Assembly: GCF_002850745.1 (NCBI RefSeq)
Contig: NZ_KZ559472.1
Coordinates: forward strand, 166,313-230,312
Length of the DNA: 64,000 nt
Source of the DNA: Nonomuraea indica
GTDB lineage: Bacteria > Actinomycetota > Actinomycetes > Streptosporangiales > Streptosporangiaceae
Direction of reading: 5' to 3'
In this document: piece after piece, positions 47,970-55,953 of the stretch
Position numbering within the stretch: position 1 is the first letter of the stretch
How the letters are laid out: every line of letters begins with the position of its first letter
Made by a program: the position numbers and the translations under genes
Notes under the pieces: generated by a model
Databases searched by the model: none
What the model was told of the DNA's origin: nothing
The model's input: the letters and a program-made list of their open reading frames with translations, nothing else

Positions 47970-48608
47970 TCACGGGCTCCAGACCATCGTCCGCTGGTGC
48001 GTCCGCCTGCCCTCGTGCCGGATGCCGGGGACCAGCGGTGTCGGGCCGTACGAGGTGAAGCCCATGCGGGCGAAGAACCGCACCGCCCGGGTGTTCTCGA
48101 CCAGGGTCTGCAGGTGGCAGCCTGGCGACCCGGCCGTCCTCAGCCGGTCGAGCCAGCCACGCATCAGCGCGTCGGCGGCACCGGTGCCCCGTGCTTCGCG
48201 TGCGACGTTGATGTGCAGGTGCGCGGGCCATCGGGGGTCGTCGAAGTCTCCCGCGGTGGGCTCCTTCCTGAGCCCGGCCCACACCGCGTCGGCCAGGGCG
48301 CGGGCGAAGAAGGCCACCGGGCGGGCCCGGAACATCAGCCGGTGCCTCCTGATCGCCCGTTCCATGCGCTCGCTCTCGCGGGGGAACGCCGAGGTGTCGA
48401 GGCATCCCGCCAGGTAGCCGACCAGCGCCCCGTCGGCCACGGCGAGGAAGAGCGAATCTGGGGCCAGGTCCATGTACGGCTCCAGGTACACCGCCGCCTC
48501 CGACTCCACGTGCCCCCACAGCGACGCGGTCGGCGCTCCTTCGCCCGCGCGGGCGAACAGCTCACGCAACGCGGCGCGGTCGCTCTCCTCGAACGTCCGG
48601 ATCTCCAT
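47970..48608 (-). CDS. GNAT family N-acetyltransferase
   Basis: 212 residues. MEIRTFEESDRAALRELFARAG start, acetyl-CoA site HLHINVAREARGTGAADALMRGWLDRL and the ending LVENTRAVRFFARMGFTSYG are the GNAT hallmarks (family like Streptomyces NAT near TetR). Convergent with the other GNAT by 21 bp and divergent from a TetR gene; the shared operator suggests it is regulated by that repressor. Substrate unknown; often aminoglycoside-like, polyamine or small amines. Confidence 0.92.
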   Translation of the reverse strand: MEIRTFEESDRAALRELFARAGEGAPTASLWGHVESEAAVYLEPYMDLAPDSLFLAVADGALVGYLAGCLDTSAFPRESERMERAIRRHRLMFRARPVAFFARALADAVWAGLRKEPTAGDFDDPRWPAHLHINVAREARGTGAADALMRGWLDRLRTAGSPGCHLQTLVENTRAVRFFARMGFTSYGPTPLVPGIRHEGRRTHQRTMVWSP

Positions 48609-48632
48609 CGACTCCCCTTACTGTGTATGATC

Positions 48633-48653
48633 TACTGTGTAGAACGTACAGTA
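48633..48653. promoter_or_regulatory. Operator-like inverted repeat between GNAT and TetR genes
   Basis: TACTGT-N9-ACAGTA, perfect 6-bp arms in the 60-bp divergent gap. A second ACTGTGTA copy lies 14 bp to the left (48620). The AT-rich composition against a GC-rich background fits promoters for both genes with a TetR dimer site. Confidence 0.6.
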
Positions 48654-48668
48654 TTAGTGGGGAGTCCG

Positions 48669-49418
48669 ATGACCGAGCTGCCGCCGGTGGTGGCACGGAT
48701 GTGGGGGCGCGAGCCCGGGACGCGCCGGGGTCCGCGACCGCGCCTCGACCTGGCGACGATCACGGCCGCGGCGATCGAGATCGCCGACGCCGACGGGCTG
48801 GCCGGGGTCTCCATGAGCGGGGTCGCCGCCCGCGTGGGCGTCGCGCCGATGGCGCTGTACCGGTACGTCGGCAGCAAGGACGAGCTGCTGACCGTCATGG
48901 CCGACGGCGCCGTCCCGCCGCCGCCCGAGCGGGACGGCCGGTCCTGGCGCGACTACCTGGTCGCCTGGACCCGGGCGAACCGCGACCTGCTGCTGCGGCG
49001 CCCGTGGCTGCTGTCCCTGCCGGGCCTCGATCCGCCGATGGGGCCGCGGCGGCTGCGCTGGCTCGACCGGGCCCTGGACGCGCTCGGCGACACCCCGCTC
49101 GACGACGGCGAGAGGTTCAACGTCGTCACCGCCCTCACCGGGTACGCGCTGACCGACGCCACGCTCACGCACCGGATGAGCAGCGGCGGCCGGGGGCTCG
49201 ACGACGCGGGGATCACCGGGGCCGCCGACTACGGCGAGGTGCTCGCCGAGGTGCTCGACCCGCAGGCCTATCCCGCGCTGACGGCCATGATGCGGGCCGG
49301 GCTGCTCCGGGAGTCCGAGGGGTGGACGGAGGACGCCGACTTCCGGTTCGGCCTCGATCTGCTGCTCGACGGCGTCGAGGCGCTGATCGCCCGGCGGGCG
49401 ACCAACGCCGGCGCCTGA
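48669..49418 (+). CDS. TetR/AcrR family regulator (TetR_C-type)
   Basis: 249 residues. The N-terminal helix-turn-helix (about 30-75) reads LDLATITAAAIEIADADGLAGVSMSGVAARVGVAPMALYRYVGSKDELL, with the start GREPGTRRGPRPRL. The C-terminal domain (about 85-245) is the TetR_C tetracycline-repressor-like form, with two predicted ligand-pocket helices. It probably represses the divergent GNAT gene. GGGGAG precedes the ATG at 48669. The last codons and stop lie within a 30-bp tandem repeat. Confidence 0.93.
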   Translation: MTELPPVVARMWGREPGTRRGPRPRLDLATITAAAIEIADADGLAGVSMSGVAARVGVAPMALYRYVGSKDELLTVMADGAVPPPPERDGRSWRDYLVAWTRANRDLLLRRPWLLSLPGLDPPMGPRRLRWLDRALDALGDTPLDDGERFNVVTALTGYALTDATLTHRMSSGGRGLDDAGITGAADYGEVLAEVLDPQAYPALTAMMRAGLLRESEGWTEDADFRFGLDLLLDGVEALIARRATNAGA

Positions 49419-49490
49419 GCACGTCGGGCGACCAACGCCGGCGCCTGAGCACGTCGGGCGACCAGCCCCGGCGCTTGAGCGCGCCGGGCG
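49401..49490. repeat. 30-bp tandem repeat overlapping the TetR stop codon
   Basis: Three units starting ACCAACGCCGGCGCCTGAGC at 49401, 49431 and 49461 (the third with four changes). The TGA stop is within each unit; the repeat has a length divisible by three so each copy would give the tail TNAGA-stop. It points to recent duplication of the gene end. Confidence 0.93.
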
Positions 49491-49506
49491 GCGTCCGGAC
49501 ACGCGC

Positions 49507-49536
49507 AGAGCCCCCCGCGCGTACGCGGAGGGCTCT
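49507..49536. terminator. Bidirectional hairpin between TetR and trxA
   Basis: AGAGCCCCCCGCG with CGCGGAGGGCTCT around a short CGTA loop. It separates the convergent tetR and trxA genes. T tracts are short. Beyond it (49600-49655) two 28-bp direct repeats with CCCGGCCGA and GCCCGGGTGAACG are present. Confidence 0.75.
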
Positions 49537-49656
49537 CGTGGACGCCTGGCGACTCAGGCCCGCTCGCTCACGGCCCGGTGCTCAGTGGTGGTCGCTCAGC
49601 CCGGCCGAACGAGCCCGGGTGAACGACCCCGGCCGAGCGGGCCCGGGTGAACGGGT

Positions 49657-49971
49657 CTAGATGATGCCGTCGAGCTCGCGCAGCAGCATCGCCTTCGGCT
49701 TGGCGCCGATGATCTGCTTGACGACCTCGCCGCCCTTGTAGACGTTCATCGTCGGGATCTGCAGGACGCCGTAGTCGCGCGGGACCTGAGGGTTCTCGTC
49801 GATGTTGAGCTTGACGATCTCCAGCTTGTCGCCGTGGTCGCGGGCGATCTCCTCGAGGATGGGCGCGACCTGACGGCACGGGCCGCACCACTCGGCCCAG
49901 AAGTCGACCAGAACGGGCTTGTCGCTCTTGAGGACCTCAGCCTCGAACGTGGCGTCGGTTACTGCCTTCAC
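49657..49971 (-). CDS. trxA: Thioredoxin
   Basis: 104 residues, classic thioredoxin: FWAEWCGPCRQV (Cys29, Cys32), cis-Pro in QIPTMNVYKGG. It is the last gene of the sigM-trxB-trxA operon, nine bp after trxB. It reduces cytoplasmic disulfides with electrons from TrxB. Confidence 0.98.
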   Translation of the reverse strand: MKAVTDATFEAEVLKSDKPVLVDFWAEWCGPCRQVAPILEEIARDHGDKLEIVKLNIDENPQVPRDYGVLQIPTMNVYKGGEVVKQIIGAKPKAMLLRELDGII

Positions 49972-49980
49972 GGTGCGCTC

Positions 49981-50922
49981 CTAACTTTCCTGTGCGGCCA
50001 GCCAGCGCTCGGAGTCGAGCGACGCCGAGCAGCCGGTGCCGGCCGCGGTGATGGCCTGACGGTAGGTGTGGTCGACGACGTCGCCGGCGGCGAACACGCC
50101 CGGGATGTTGGTGGCGGTCGAGGGGGAGGTGACCTTGATGTAGCCCTCGTCGTCCAGCTCGATCTGCCCCTTGACCAGCTCGGTGCGCGGGTCGTGGCCG
50201 ATCGCGAGGAACAGGGCGTCGGTGGCCAGCTCGCACTCCTCGCCCGACTTGACGTTGCGCAGCCTGACGGCCTCGACCCGGTTCTCGCCGAGGACGTCGA
50301 CCACTTCGCTGTCCCAGACGAAGCGGATCTTGTCGTTGGCGAACGCCCGCTCCTGCATGATCTTGCTGGCCCGGAGCTCGTCACGCCGGTGCACCACGGT
50401 GACCATGCGCGCGAACCGGGTCAGGAAGGTGGCCTCCTCCATCGCCGTGTCGCCGCCGCCGACGACCACGATGTCCTTGTTGCGGAAGAAGAAGCCGTCA
50501 CACGTGGCGCACCACGACACGCCGCGGCCGGAGAGCCGCTTCTCGTTCTCCAGGCCGAGCTCGCGGTAACCGGAGCCCATCGCCAGGATGACGGACTTGG
50601 CGTAGTAGGTGTCGGTGTAGGTCTTGACGACCTTGGGGTCGGCCGCGAGGTCCACCTCGACGACGTCGTCGGCGACCAGCTCGGCGCCGAAGCGCTCGGC
50701 CTGCTTGCGCAGGTTGTCCATCAGGTCGGGGCCCATGATGCCGTCGGGGAACCCGGGGAAGTTCTCCACGTCGGTGGTGTTCATCAGCGCACCACCCGCC
50801 GTGACGGAGCCCTCGAAGACCAGCGGCTTCAGCTCGGCGCGGGCGGAGTAGACGGCCGCGGTGTAGCCAGCGGGTCCGGACCCGATAATGATCACGTTAC
50901 GAACGTCGCTCAACGCTCCCAC
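49981..50922 (-). CDS. trxB: Thioredoxin-disulfide reductase
   Basis: 313 residues from GTG (GAGGAAGG five bases before). FAD motif [15 protein letters not shown], redox pair Cys138-Cys141 in [15 protein letters not shown] motif [13 protein letters not shown] and C-terminal FAD motif [11 protein letters not shown]. It passes NADPH electrons to thioredoxin. A longer frame from 50958 has no ribosome site. Position after the sigM/anti-sigma genes is conserved in actinobacteria and suggests oxidative stress control. Confidence 0.98.
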   Translation of the reverse strand: MGALSDVRNVIIIGSGPAGYTAAVYSARAELKPLVFEGSVTAGGALMNTTDVENFPGFPDGIMGPDLMDNLRKQAERFGAELVADDVVEVDLAADPKVVKTYTDTYYAKSVILAMGSGYRELGLENEKRLSGRGVSWCATCDGFFFRNKDIVVVGGGDTAMEEATFLTRFARMVTVVHRRDELRASKIMQERAFANDKIRFVWDSEVVDVLGENRVEAVRLRNVKSGEECELATDALFLAIGHDPRTELVKGQIELDDEGYIKVTSPSTATNIPGVFAAGDVVDHTYRQAITAAGTGCSASLDSERWLAAQES

Positions 50923-51054
50923 GCTGCCTTCCTCGTCTGCTGTTGCCAGTGGCGTCAACAGATCCTAGGCCGCCGCCATTCCCTGCTCCCACCCGCGACA
51001 CCGCCGCAAACCGAAAGAGCCCGCCGAAGCGGGCTCTGACGTGGGAGAACGATG

Positions 51055-52029
51055 CTACCAGCGGCCGATCGTCGGCTTGCGGAGGTTCTTGCAGCGGAAC
51101 GGATCGACGATGTCGAGCCGGATCTTCTTGGCGTTCTCGCTCTTGCGCGAGGCCAGGATGACCGCCTCCTGGCCGTTGTACTGGCCCTGGTCCACCGCGA
51201 AGATGGTGAGCTTCGTCCGGCTGGACACCCGGTCCACGCACTTGGCCACCTGGGCGGCGTCCTCGGAGGCCCCCTTGAAGATGGGGGCCGGGCCGAAGAA
51301 GCCTTCGAGAGGCTGGCGCAGCTCGGCGTCGCTGTAGTTGTGGCCGCTGTCGGTCAGCGCGTACGGCCTGGCCCGCAGCGAGTCCTTGGCCGGCGTGGAC
51401 GACTTGGCGGGCGTGGACGGCTGGGCGACGACCTGCCGCCCCGCGCCGTCCGTACCCGTGCCCGAAGCGAGCATCCCCGTCGAGACCACCGCCGTGCCGA
51501 CCACGGCGGCAGCGGCGGCCGCGGCCACGGCGGGCATCGCCCACCGGCGCCGCCGGGACGCGCGCCGCTCGGTCAGCGCGGCCGGGACGATGGAGCCGTC
51601 GTCGGCCACCACCCCCAGGCGCACCGGCTCGGAGACCCGCTCGGCCGCGGGCTCCTCGACGGAGGGCTGCCCGGCGGCGGGCTCGGAAACGCGCCGGAAC
51701 GCCGGCTCGTACACGGCCGCCGTCCGCTCCCACGGGGCGTCCCGCATGAGCTCGTCCCAGTCAGGTGTTTCCGCGAGGCCCACACCTCCCTTCCGGGACT
51801 CGGCCTCGGCGGCGAGCGCCTTGTCGATGCGCAGTGCGACCCCCATCGGCATGGCCGGGGTGGGAGTCGCCGCGAGCACCTCGCGAACCGCCGCAAGGTC
51901 GGCCAGGAGCTCCCCACATGGGTCGCATACCGCGAGATGGTCGCGGACCTGGCGGGCCTTGCCGGCGTCCAGGAGACCCTCGGCCAGATCGGCCAGGGTG
52001 TCCAGATCGTAGTGCGTATCACCCGTCAC
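51055..52029 (-). CDS. Anti-sigma factor with zinc-binding N-terminus (RsmM-like)
   Basis: 324 residues. The N-terminal ZAS-type anti-sigma domain has His-x3-Cys-x2-Cys (DHLAVCDPCGE) at about 32-39. A central disordered region leads to one membrane helix (about 165-190, AMPAVAAAAAAAVVGTAVVS), and an outer C-terminal domain of about 110 residues (GHNYSDAELRQPLEGFFGPAPIF ... RCKNLRKPTIGRW) that may sense a signal. It overlaps sigM by 11 bp, as anti-sigma partners do. GTG start. It likely sequesters SigM at the membrane. Confidence 0.88.
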   Translation of the reverse strand: MTGDTHYDLDTLADLAEGLLDAGKARQVRDHLAVCDPCGELLADLAAVREVLAATPTPAMPMGVALRIDKALAAEAESRKGGVGLAETPDWDELMRDAPWERTAAVYEPAFRRVSEPAAGQPSVEEPAAERVSEPVRLGVVADDGSIVPAALTERRASRRRRWAMPAVAAAAAAAVVGTAVVSTGMLASGTGTDGAGRQVVAQPSTPAKSSTPAKDSLRARPYALTDSGHNYSDAELRQPLEGFFGPAPIFKGASEDAAQVAKCVDRVSSRTKLTIFAVDQGQYNGQEAVILASRKSENAKKIRLDIVDPFRCKNLRKPTIGRW

Positions 52030-52654
52030 GAAGTTCTGCTCCCTTCGCGGATGAGACGCGAGTGAAGTCGGAACGGTTCCGTAGATGCGAAAGAATTGGG
52101 GCGAGTTTGGCTCTTCCCCGAGCGCAGCGGCTCTTCACCGTCCCGCTCGGCACCTGCAGCACCTGAGCTGCGTCTTCGACCGAATAACCCATCATGTCGA
52201 CCAGGACGAGGGCGGCGCGCTGGTCGGCGGGCAGGAGTTTCAACGCGGCGGAGACCTCCATGGAGACTTCGCGCTCGCCCGTCTGGTCGGGCAGCGGCGT
52301 GTCGCGCTCGGCGGCCTCGATCAGCTCGTCGTCGGCGACCGGCCGGATGGACTTGCGGCGCATCCGGTCGAGGCAGGCGTTGACGACGATCCGGTGCAGC
52401 CAGGTGGTTACGGCCGCCTCACCCCGGAAGGTGGCGGCCTTGCGGTAGGCGGAGACGAAGGCGTCCTGCACGGCGTCGGCGGCCTCGTCGGGGTCGCCCA
52501 GCGTGCGCAGGGCGACGGCCCACATGCGGTCGCGGTGCCTCTTGACGATCTCGCTGAACGCGTGTGGATCCCCGTTGATGTGCGCGGTCAGCAGCTCGGC
52601 GTCGCTGACCGCCGGCCGTTCCGCGGATGAGGGTGTCTCGGGTGGGGAGTTCAC
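52019..52654 (-). CDS. sigM: ECF RNA polymerase sigma factor SigM
   Basis: 211 residues. Region 2 DPDEAADAVQDAFVSAYRKAATFRGEAAVTTWLHRIVVNACLDRMRR recognises the -10; region 4 LPADQRAALVLVDMMGYSVEDAAQVLQVPSGTVKSRCARGRAKLA reads the -35. It groups with mycobacterial SigM/ECF19-like by sequence and by place (murJ-kinase-sigM-anti-sigma-trxB-trxA). GTG start. Likely controls envelope or oxidative stress genes, under the anti-sigma protein coded downstream. Confidence 0.95.
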   Translation of the reverse strand: MNSPPETPSSAERPAVSDAELLTAHINGDPHAFSEIVKRHRDRMWAVALRTLGDPDEAADAVQDAFVSAYRKAATFRGEAAVTTWLHRIVVNACLDRMRRKSIRPVADDELIEAAERDTPLPDQTGEREVSMEVSAALKLLPADQRAALVLVDMMGYSVEDAAQVLQVPSGTVKSRCARGRAKLAPILSHLRNRSDFTRVSSAKGAELRDG

Positions 52655-52671
52655 AAGAGGGGTTCCTGAAA

Positions 52672-54183
52672 TTATGCCGATCCGGGGGAGTGCACCACTA
52701 CTTCATAGATGGTGCCACGGTACCCGTCCGAGTCGGCCGGAAGTTTCGTAAACCAGATCAAAACGTACTGGCCGCTTGCGGCTTCCTCGGGCGTCAGTGT
52801 GATCTTGCCAGAAGCGTCCTTGGCGCGGGCGACGGTTTTCAACGACGACAGCTCCGGCCTGTCGCCGACCTTGAGCTCGACCGTGGCCCCCGACGCCTTC
52901 GACAGCGTCGCCACCACGTCGCTGATCTGCATGGACTTGCCCATGTCGAGCATCAGGCCGACGCCGTCCTTGAGATTGCCGAACTCGGCGTTGGCGTAGG
53001 TGTCGGTCTTCCACAACGTGCTCGGCTTGCCGTCGAGGGTCAGCTCGGCGCCTTCGTTCTCCTCGTTGTCGCCGGGCGGGGGGTCGAAGGCCGCGGCCTT
53101 CTTCGGCTTGACCGCGTGCGGCGCCGCCTTGGGGGTGGCGGAGCCGGCCGTCGGCGAGGTCTGCGCCTCCGGCGTGTTCGGGCTGCCGAGGCTGCGCCCG
53201 ATCGTCCAGGCGCCGACGCCCACCGCGGCGATGACGAGCAGCACCACGACGGTCATCAGCACCCGGTTGACCGTGCCGCCGTGCTGGACGGGCGCCGGTC
53301 GCTGCATGGTGGGGCGGGGCTGCGGAATCGCGGTGTGCCGGTCGGTGCCGGGCCCCTCGGAGGGGGACGCCGACGTCACCGAGGGCGGCGACGAGTGGTA
53401 GGGCAGCGGGATCGGCATGGGCCTGGCCACGCCCGCCAGCGACTCCGCGACTTCGGCCGGGCTGGCGAGCGCCGGCTGCCCCCTGCGCGACTCGGGCAGG
53501 CAGGCCCGCACGGTGACCGTGTCGAGATAGCTCGGCACCCCGGCGGTGACCTGGCGCGGGGTGCAGAAATGCCCGTCGTCCATGGGGGCGGCGGGCAGGC
53601 TGTCGTCCTCCTCGTCGCCGGGCCAGTGGCCGGTCAGCCCCGCGTAGAGGAGCCGGCCGAGGCCCTCGGCGTCGTCGAGCGCGGGCTGGTCGGTGGTGAG
53701 CCCGGACAGGGCGGCGTCGACGGCCACACCGAGCACCTTGACCGTGTTGCCGGTCGTCCAGATCAGATGGGACGGCCGCAGGCACAGGTGGTGGAGGTTG
53801 GCCTCGTGGGCGTGGGCGAGGGCCTCGGCCGCCTCGGCGACCAGCCCGGCGGCCCGCTCCGGGTCCAGCGGGCCGGAGGCCACCAGGTCGGCGAGCGTGT
53901 CACCGGTCACCCACTCGCTGACCACGTACGAGTGGTCGTCGTCCTCGGCCGCGTCGAACACCTGGGTCAGGCGCGGGTCGGTGAGCCGGCTGGCGGCCCG
54001 CGCGGCCGTGACGACCTCGTGGACGCGGGGGAAGTCGGGGGAGAAGGTGAGGACGGCGACGGGACGGGCGAGGATCTCGTCGATGGCCTTCCACAGGGTG
54101 GCGCCGTCGGACTCCGCGACGCGGTCTTCGAGCCGGAAGCGCTCGGCGAGACGGGTGCCGGGTTCGACCGCCGACGTGCTCAC
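52672..54183 (-). CDS. Membrane pseudokinase associated with MurJ
   Basis: 503 residues. The cytoplasmic N-terminal 260 have a protein-kinase-like fold (LAERFRLEDRVAESDGATLWKAI ... SYVVSEWVTGDTLADLV) but lack key residues: the HRD site reads HLCLRPSHLIW and the DFG site VLGVAVD, so it is a pseudokinase. A Pro/Ser linker, one membrane helix (about 325-345) and an outer beta-sandwich domain (LDGKPSTLWKTDTYANAEFG...) of the discoidin/F5-8 type follow. In mycobacteria this unit is fused to MurJ (Rv3910); here it is a separate gene. GTG 54183 with GGAG; downstream genes are sigM and the anti-sigma gene. Confidence 0.88.
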   Translation of the reverse strand: MSTSAVEPGTRLAERFRLEDRVAESDGATLWKAIDEILARPVAVLTFSPDFPRVHEVVTAARAASRLTDPRLTQVFDAAEDDDHSYVVSEWVTGDTLADLVASGPLDPERAAGLVAEAAEALAHAHEANLHHLCLRPSHLIWTTGNTVKVLGVAVDAALSGLTTDQPALDDAEGLGRLLYAGLTGHWPGDEEDDSLPAAPMDDGHFCTPRQVTAGVPSYLDTVTVRACLPESRRGQPALASPAEVAESLAGVARPMPIPLPYHSSPPSVTSASPSEGPGTDRHTAIPQPRPTMQRPAPVQHGGTVNRVLMTVVVLLVIAAVGVGAWTIGRSLGSPNTPEAQTSPTAGSATPKAAPHAVKPKKAAAFDPPPGDNEENEGAELTLDGKPSTLWKTDTYANAEFGNLKDGVGLMLDMGKSMQISDVVATLSKASGATVELKVGDRPELSSLKTVARAKDASGKITLTPEEAASGQYVLIWFTKLPADSDGYRGTIYEVVVHSPGSA

Positions 54184-54339
54184 TGACTTACTCCGCTCGT
54201 GGGCGTGCTCATGACTCGTCTCACCTGCGTGGTGTCCCACGTAGGCACGCTATGCCGGGTGGATCCGCCCACGCCCCTCCTGCTTCCATTCGCGCGTGTG
54301 GGCACCATGCTAGTGCCGTGTCGGTTCCGCCCGTGTTCT

Positions 54340-55953
54340 TTACCGGCCTACCCGCCCGGCAACCGTCCCGACGATCGAGTTGACCTCCGGGATGCGCATC
54401 CGGTGGGCGACCCCCAGGTACAGCAGCATGCCGAGCCCGCCGCCGACCGCCAGGACGATCAGCGAGCTGACGAACCCGAGCCCGCCGAAGATCAGTTGTA
54501 CCGCCCAGACCGAGGCCAGCGCCAGCGCGGCCGTGGGCAGCGCGGCGAGGTACATCCGGGTCAGCGCCCAGCCGATCTGCCAGCCGCCGAGCCCGCGGAC
54601 GCGGCGGCTCGCCAGCCACCAGGCGCCCACAGCGCCGAGAGCATAGGCGACCGCGTAGGCGAAAGCCAGCCCCATCACGGTGTAGGCGAACGGCAGCAGC
54701 TGGTACATGATCCACATGAGCAGCGCGTTCACCGCCGTCGTGGCCGCTCCGATGTACACCGGGGTACGCGTGTCGCCGAAGGCGTAGAAGACCCGCAGCA
54801 GCAACTGGAAGATCGCGAACGGCACCAGCGCCAGGCCGTACACCTGGAGGACGTTGCCGATGTAGACGGCGTCCTGCACGGTGGTGACGCCGTGGGCGTA
54901 GATCGGCACGGTGATCGCCGGCCCGAGCACCATGAGCAGCAGCGACACCGGCACCATGATCGATGCGATCAGCCGCACGCTCGACCCGAACTCGCCGCGC
55001 ACGTCGCCGAAGCGCTGCTCCGTCACCGCCCGGCTCATCCGCGGCAGCATGGCCGTGATCACCGAGACGCCGATGACGCCGTACGGGAGCTGGAAGAGCT
55101 GGAAGGCGAACGTGTACGGCGTGATGCCGTGGTTGGGCACCGCGTCACCCGCCGCGCTGGCCAGGTTGGTGGTCAGCATGAAGCCGAGCTGGGTGACGAT
55201 CACGTAGCCGATCGTCCACACGCCGGCCTTGCCCATCTCGCCGAGCCGCGCGTTGCGCACGTCGAAGCGGGGGGTGAAGACGAACCCGGTCCGCTTCAGA
55301 GCGGCGACCAGGACGGCGGCCTGGGCCACGATGCCGGCGGTGGTGCCGAGGCCGAGCAGGGCGAGCTGGCCGTCGGTGACGCGGGAGACGTCGCCGTCCA
55401 GGTCGCCGGCCACCATCGCGAAGAGGAGCAGCACGCCGATGACCACGATGTTGTTGAGCACCGGCGCCCACATGGGCGCGGCGAAGCGGTCGCGGGTGTT
55501 GAGGATGGCTCCGGCGACCGCGCCGACGCCGAAGAACGCGAGCTGGGGCAGGATCAGCCTGGCCAGCAGCACCGCGACCTCGTACTTGCGGCTGCCCGGC
55601 TCCCAGCCGGTGGTGTAGAGGTCGATGAGCAGCGGGGCGGCGATCACCGCGAGCAGGGCGACGACGGCCAGCGCCACCGTGGAGAGCGTGAGCAGGCGCT
55701 GCTCGTAGGCCCGGCCGCCGTCGGGGTCCTCCTTCTGCGCCCGCACGATCATCGGCACCACGACGCTGCTGAGCACGCCGAGCAGGAGCAGGTCGAGGAT
55801 GCTGTAGGGGATGGCGTAGGCCACGTTGTAGGCGTCGCCCAGCACGGCGGTGCCGACCGCGTACGCCAGCACCATGGTCCGCACGAAGCCGGTGACCCTC
55901 GACACCATGGTGCCCGCGGCCATGACGGCACTGGCCCGCAGCATGCGGCTCAT
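54340..55953 (-). CDS. murJ: Lipid II flippase MurJ (MviN)
   Basis: 537 residues with 14 predicted membrane helices of the MOP fold. Start MSRMLRASAVMAAGTMVSRVTGFVRTMVLAYAVG; central motifs NTRDRFAAPMWAPVLNN and SVITAMLPRMSRAV match MurJ. It flips lipid II across the membrane for wall synthesis. It overlaps the DUF6049 gene stop by four bases (ATGA). The kinase-like protein follows 156 bp later. Confidence 0.97.
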   Translation of the reverse strand: MSRMLRASAVMAAGTMVSRVTGFVRTMVLAYAVGTAVLGDAYNVAYAIPYSILDLLLLGVLSSVVVPMIVRAQKEDPDGGRAYEQRLLTLSTVALAVVALLAVIAAPLLIDLYTTGWEPGSRKYEVAVLLARLILPQLAFFGVGAVAGAILNTRDRFAAPMWAPVLNNIVVIGVLLLFAMVAGDLDGDVSRVTDGQLALLGLGTTAGIVAQAAVLVAALKRTGFVFTPRFDVRNARLGEMGKAGVWTIGYVIVTQLGFMLTTNLASAAGDAVPNHGITPYTFAFQLFQLPYGVIGVSVITAMLPRMSRAVTEQRFGDVRGEFGSSVRLIASIMVPVSLLLMVLGPAITVPIYAHGVTTVQDAVYIGNVLQVYGLALVPFAIFQLLLRVFYAFGDTRTPVYIGAATTAVNALLMWIMYQLLPFAYTVMGLAFAYAVAYALGAVGAWWLASRRVRGLGGWQIGWALTRMYLAALPTAALALASVWAVQLIFGGLGFVSSLIVLAVGGGLGMLLYLGVAHRMRIPEVNSIVGTVAGRVGR

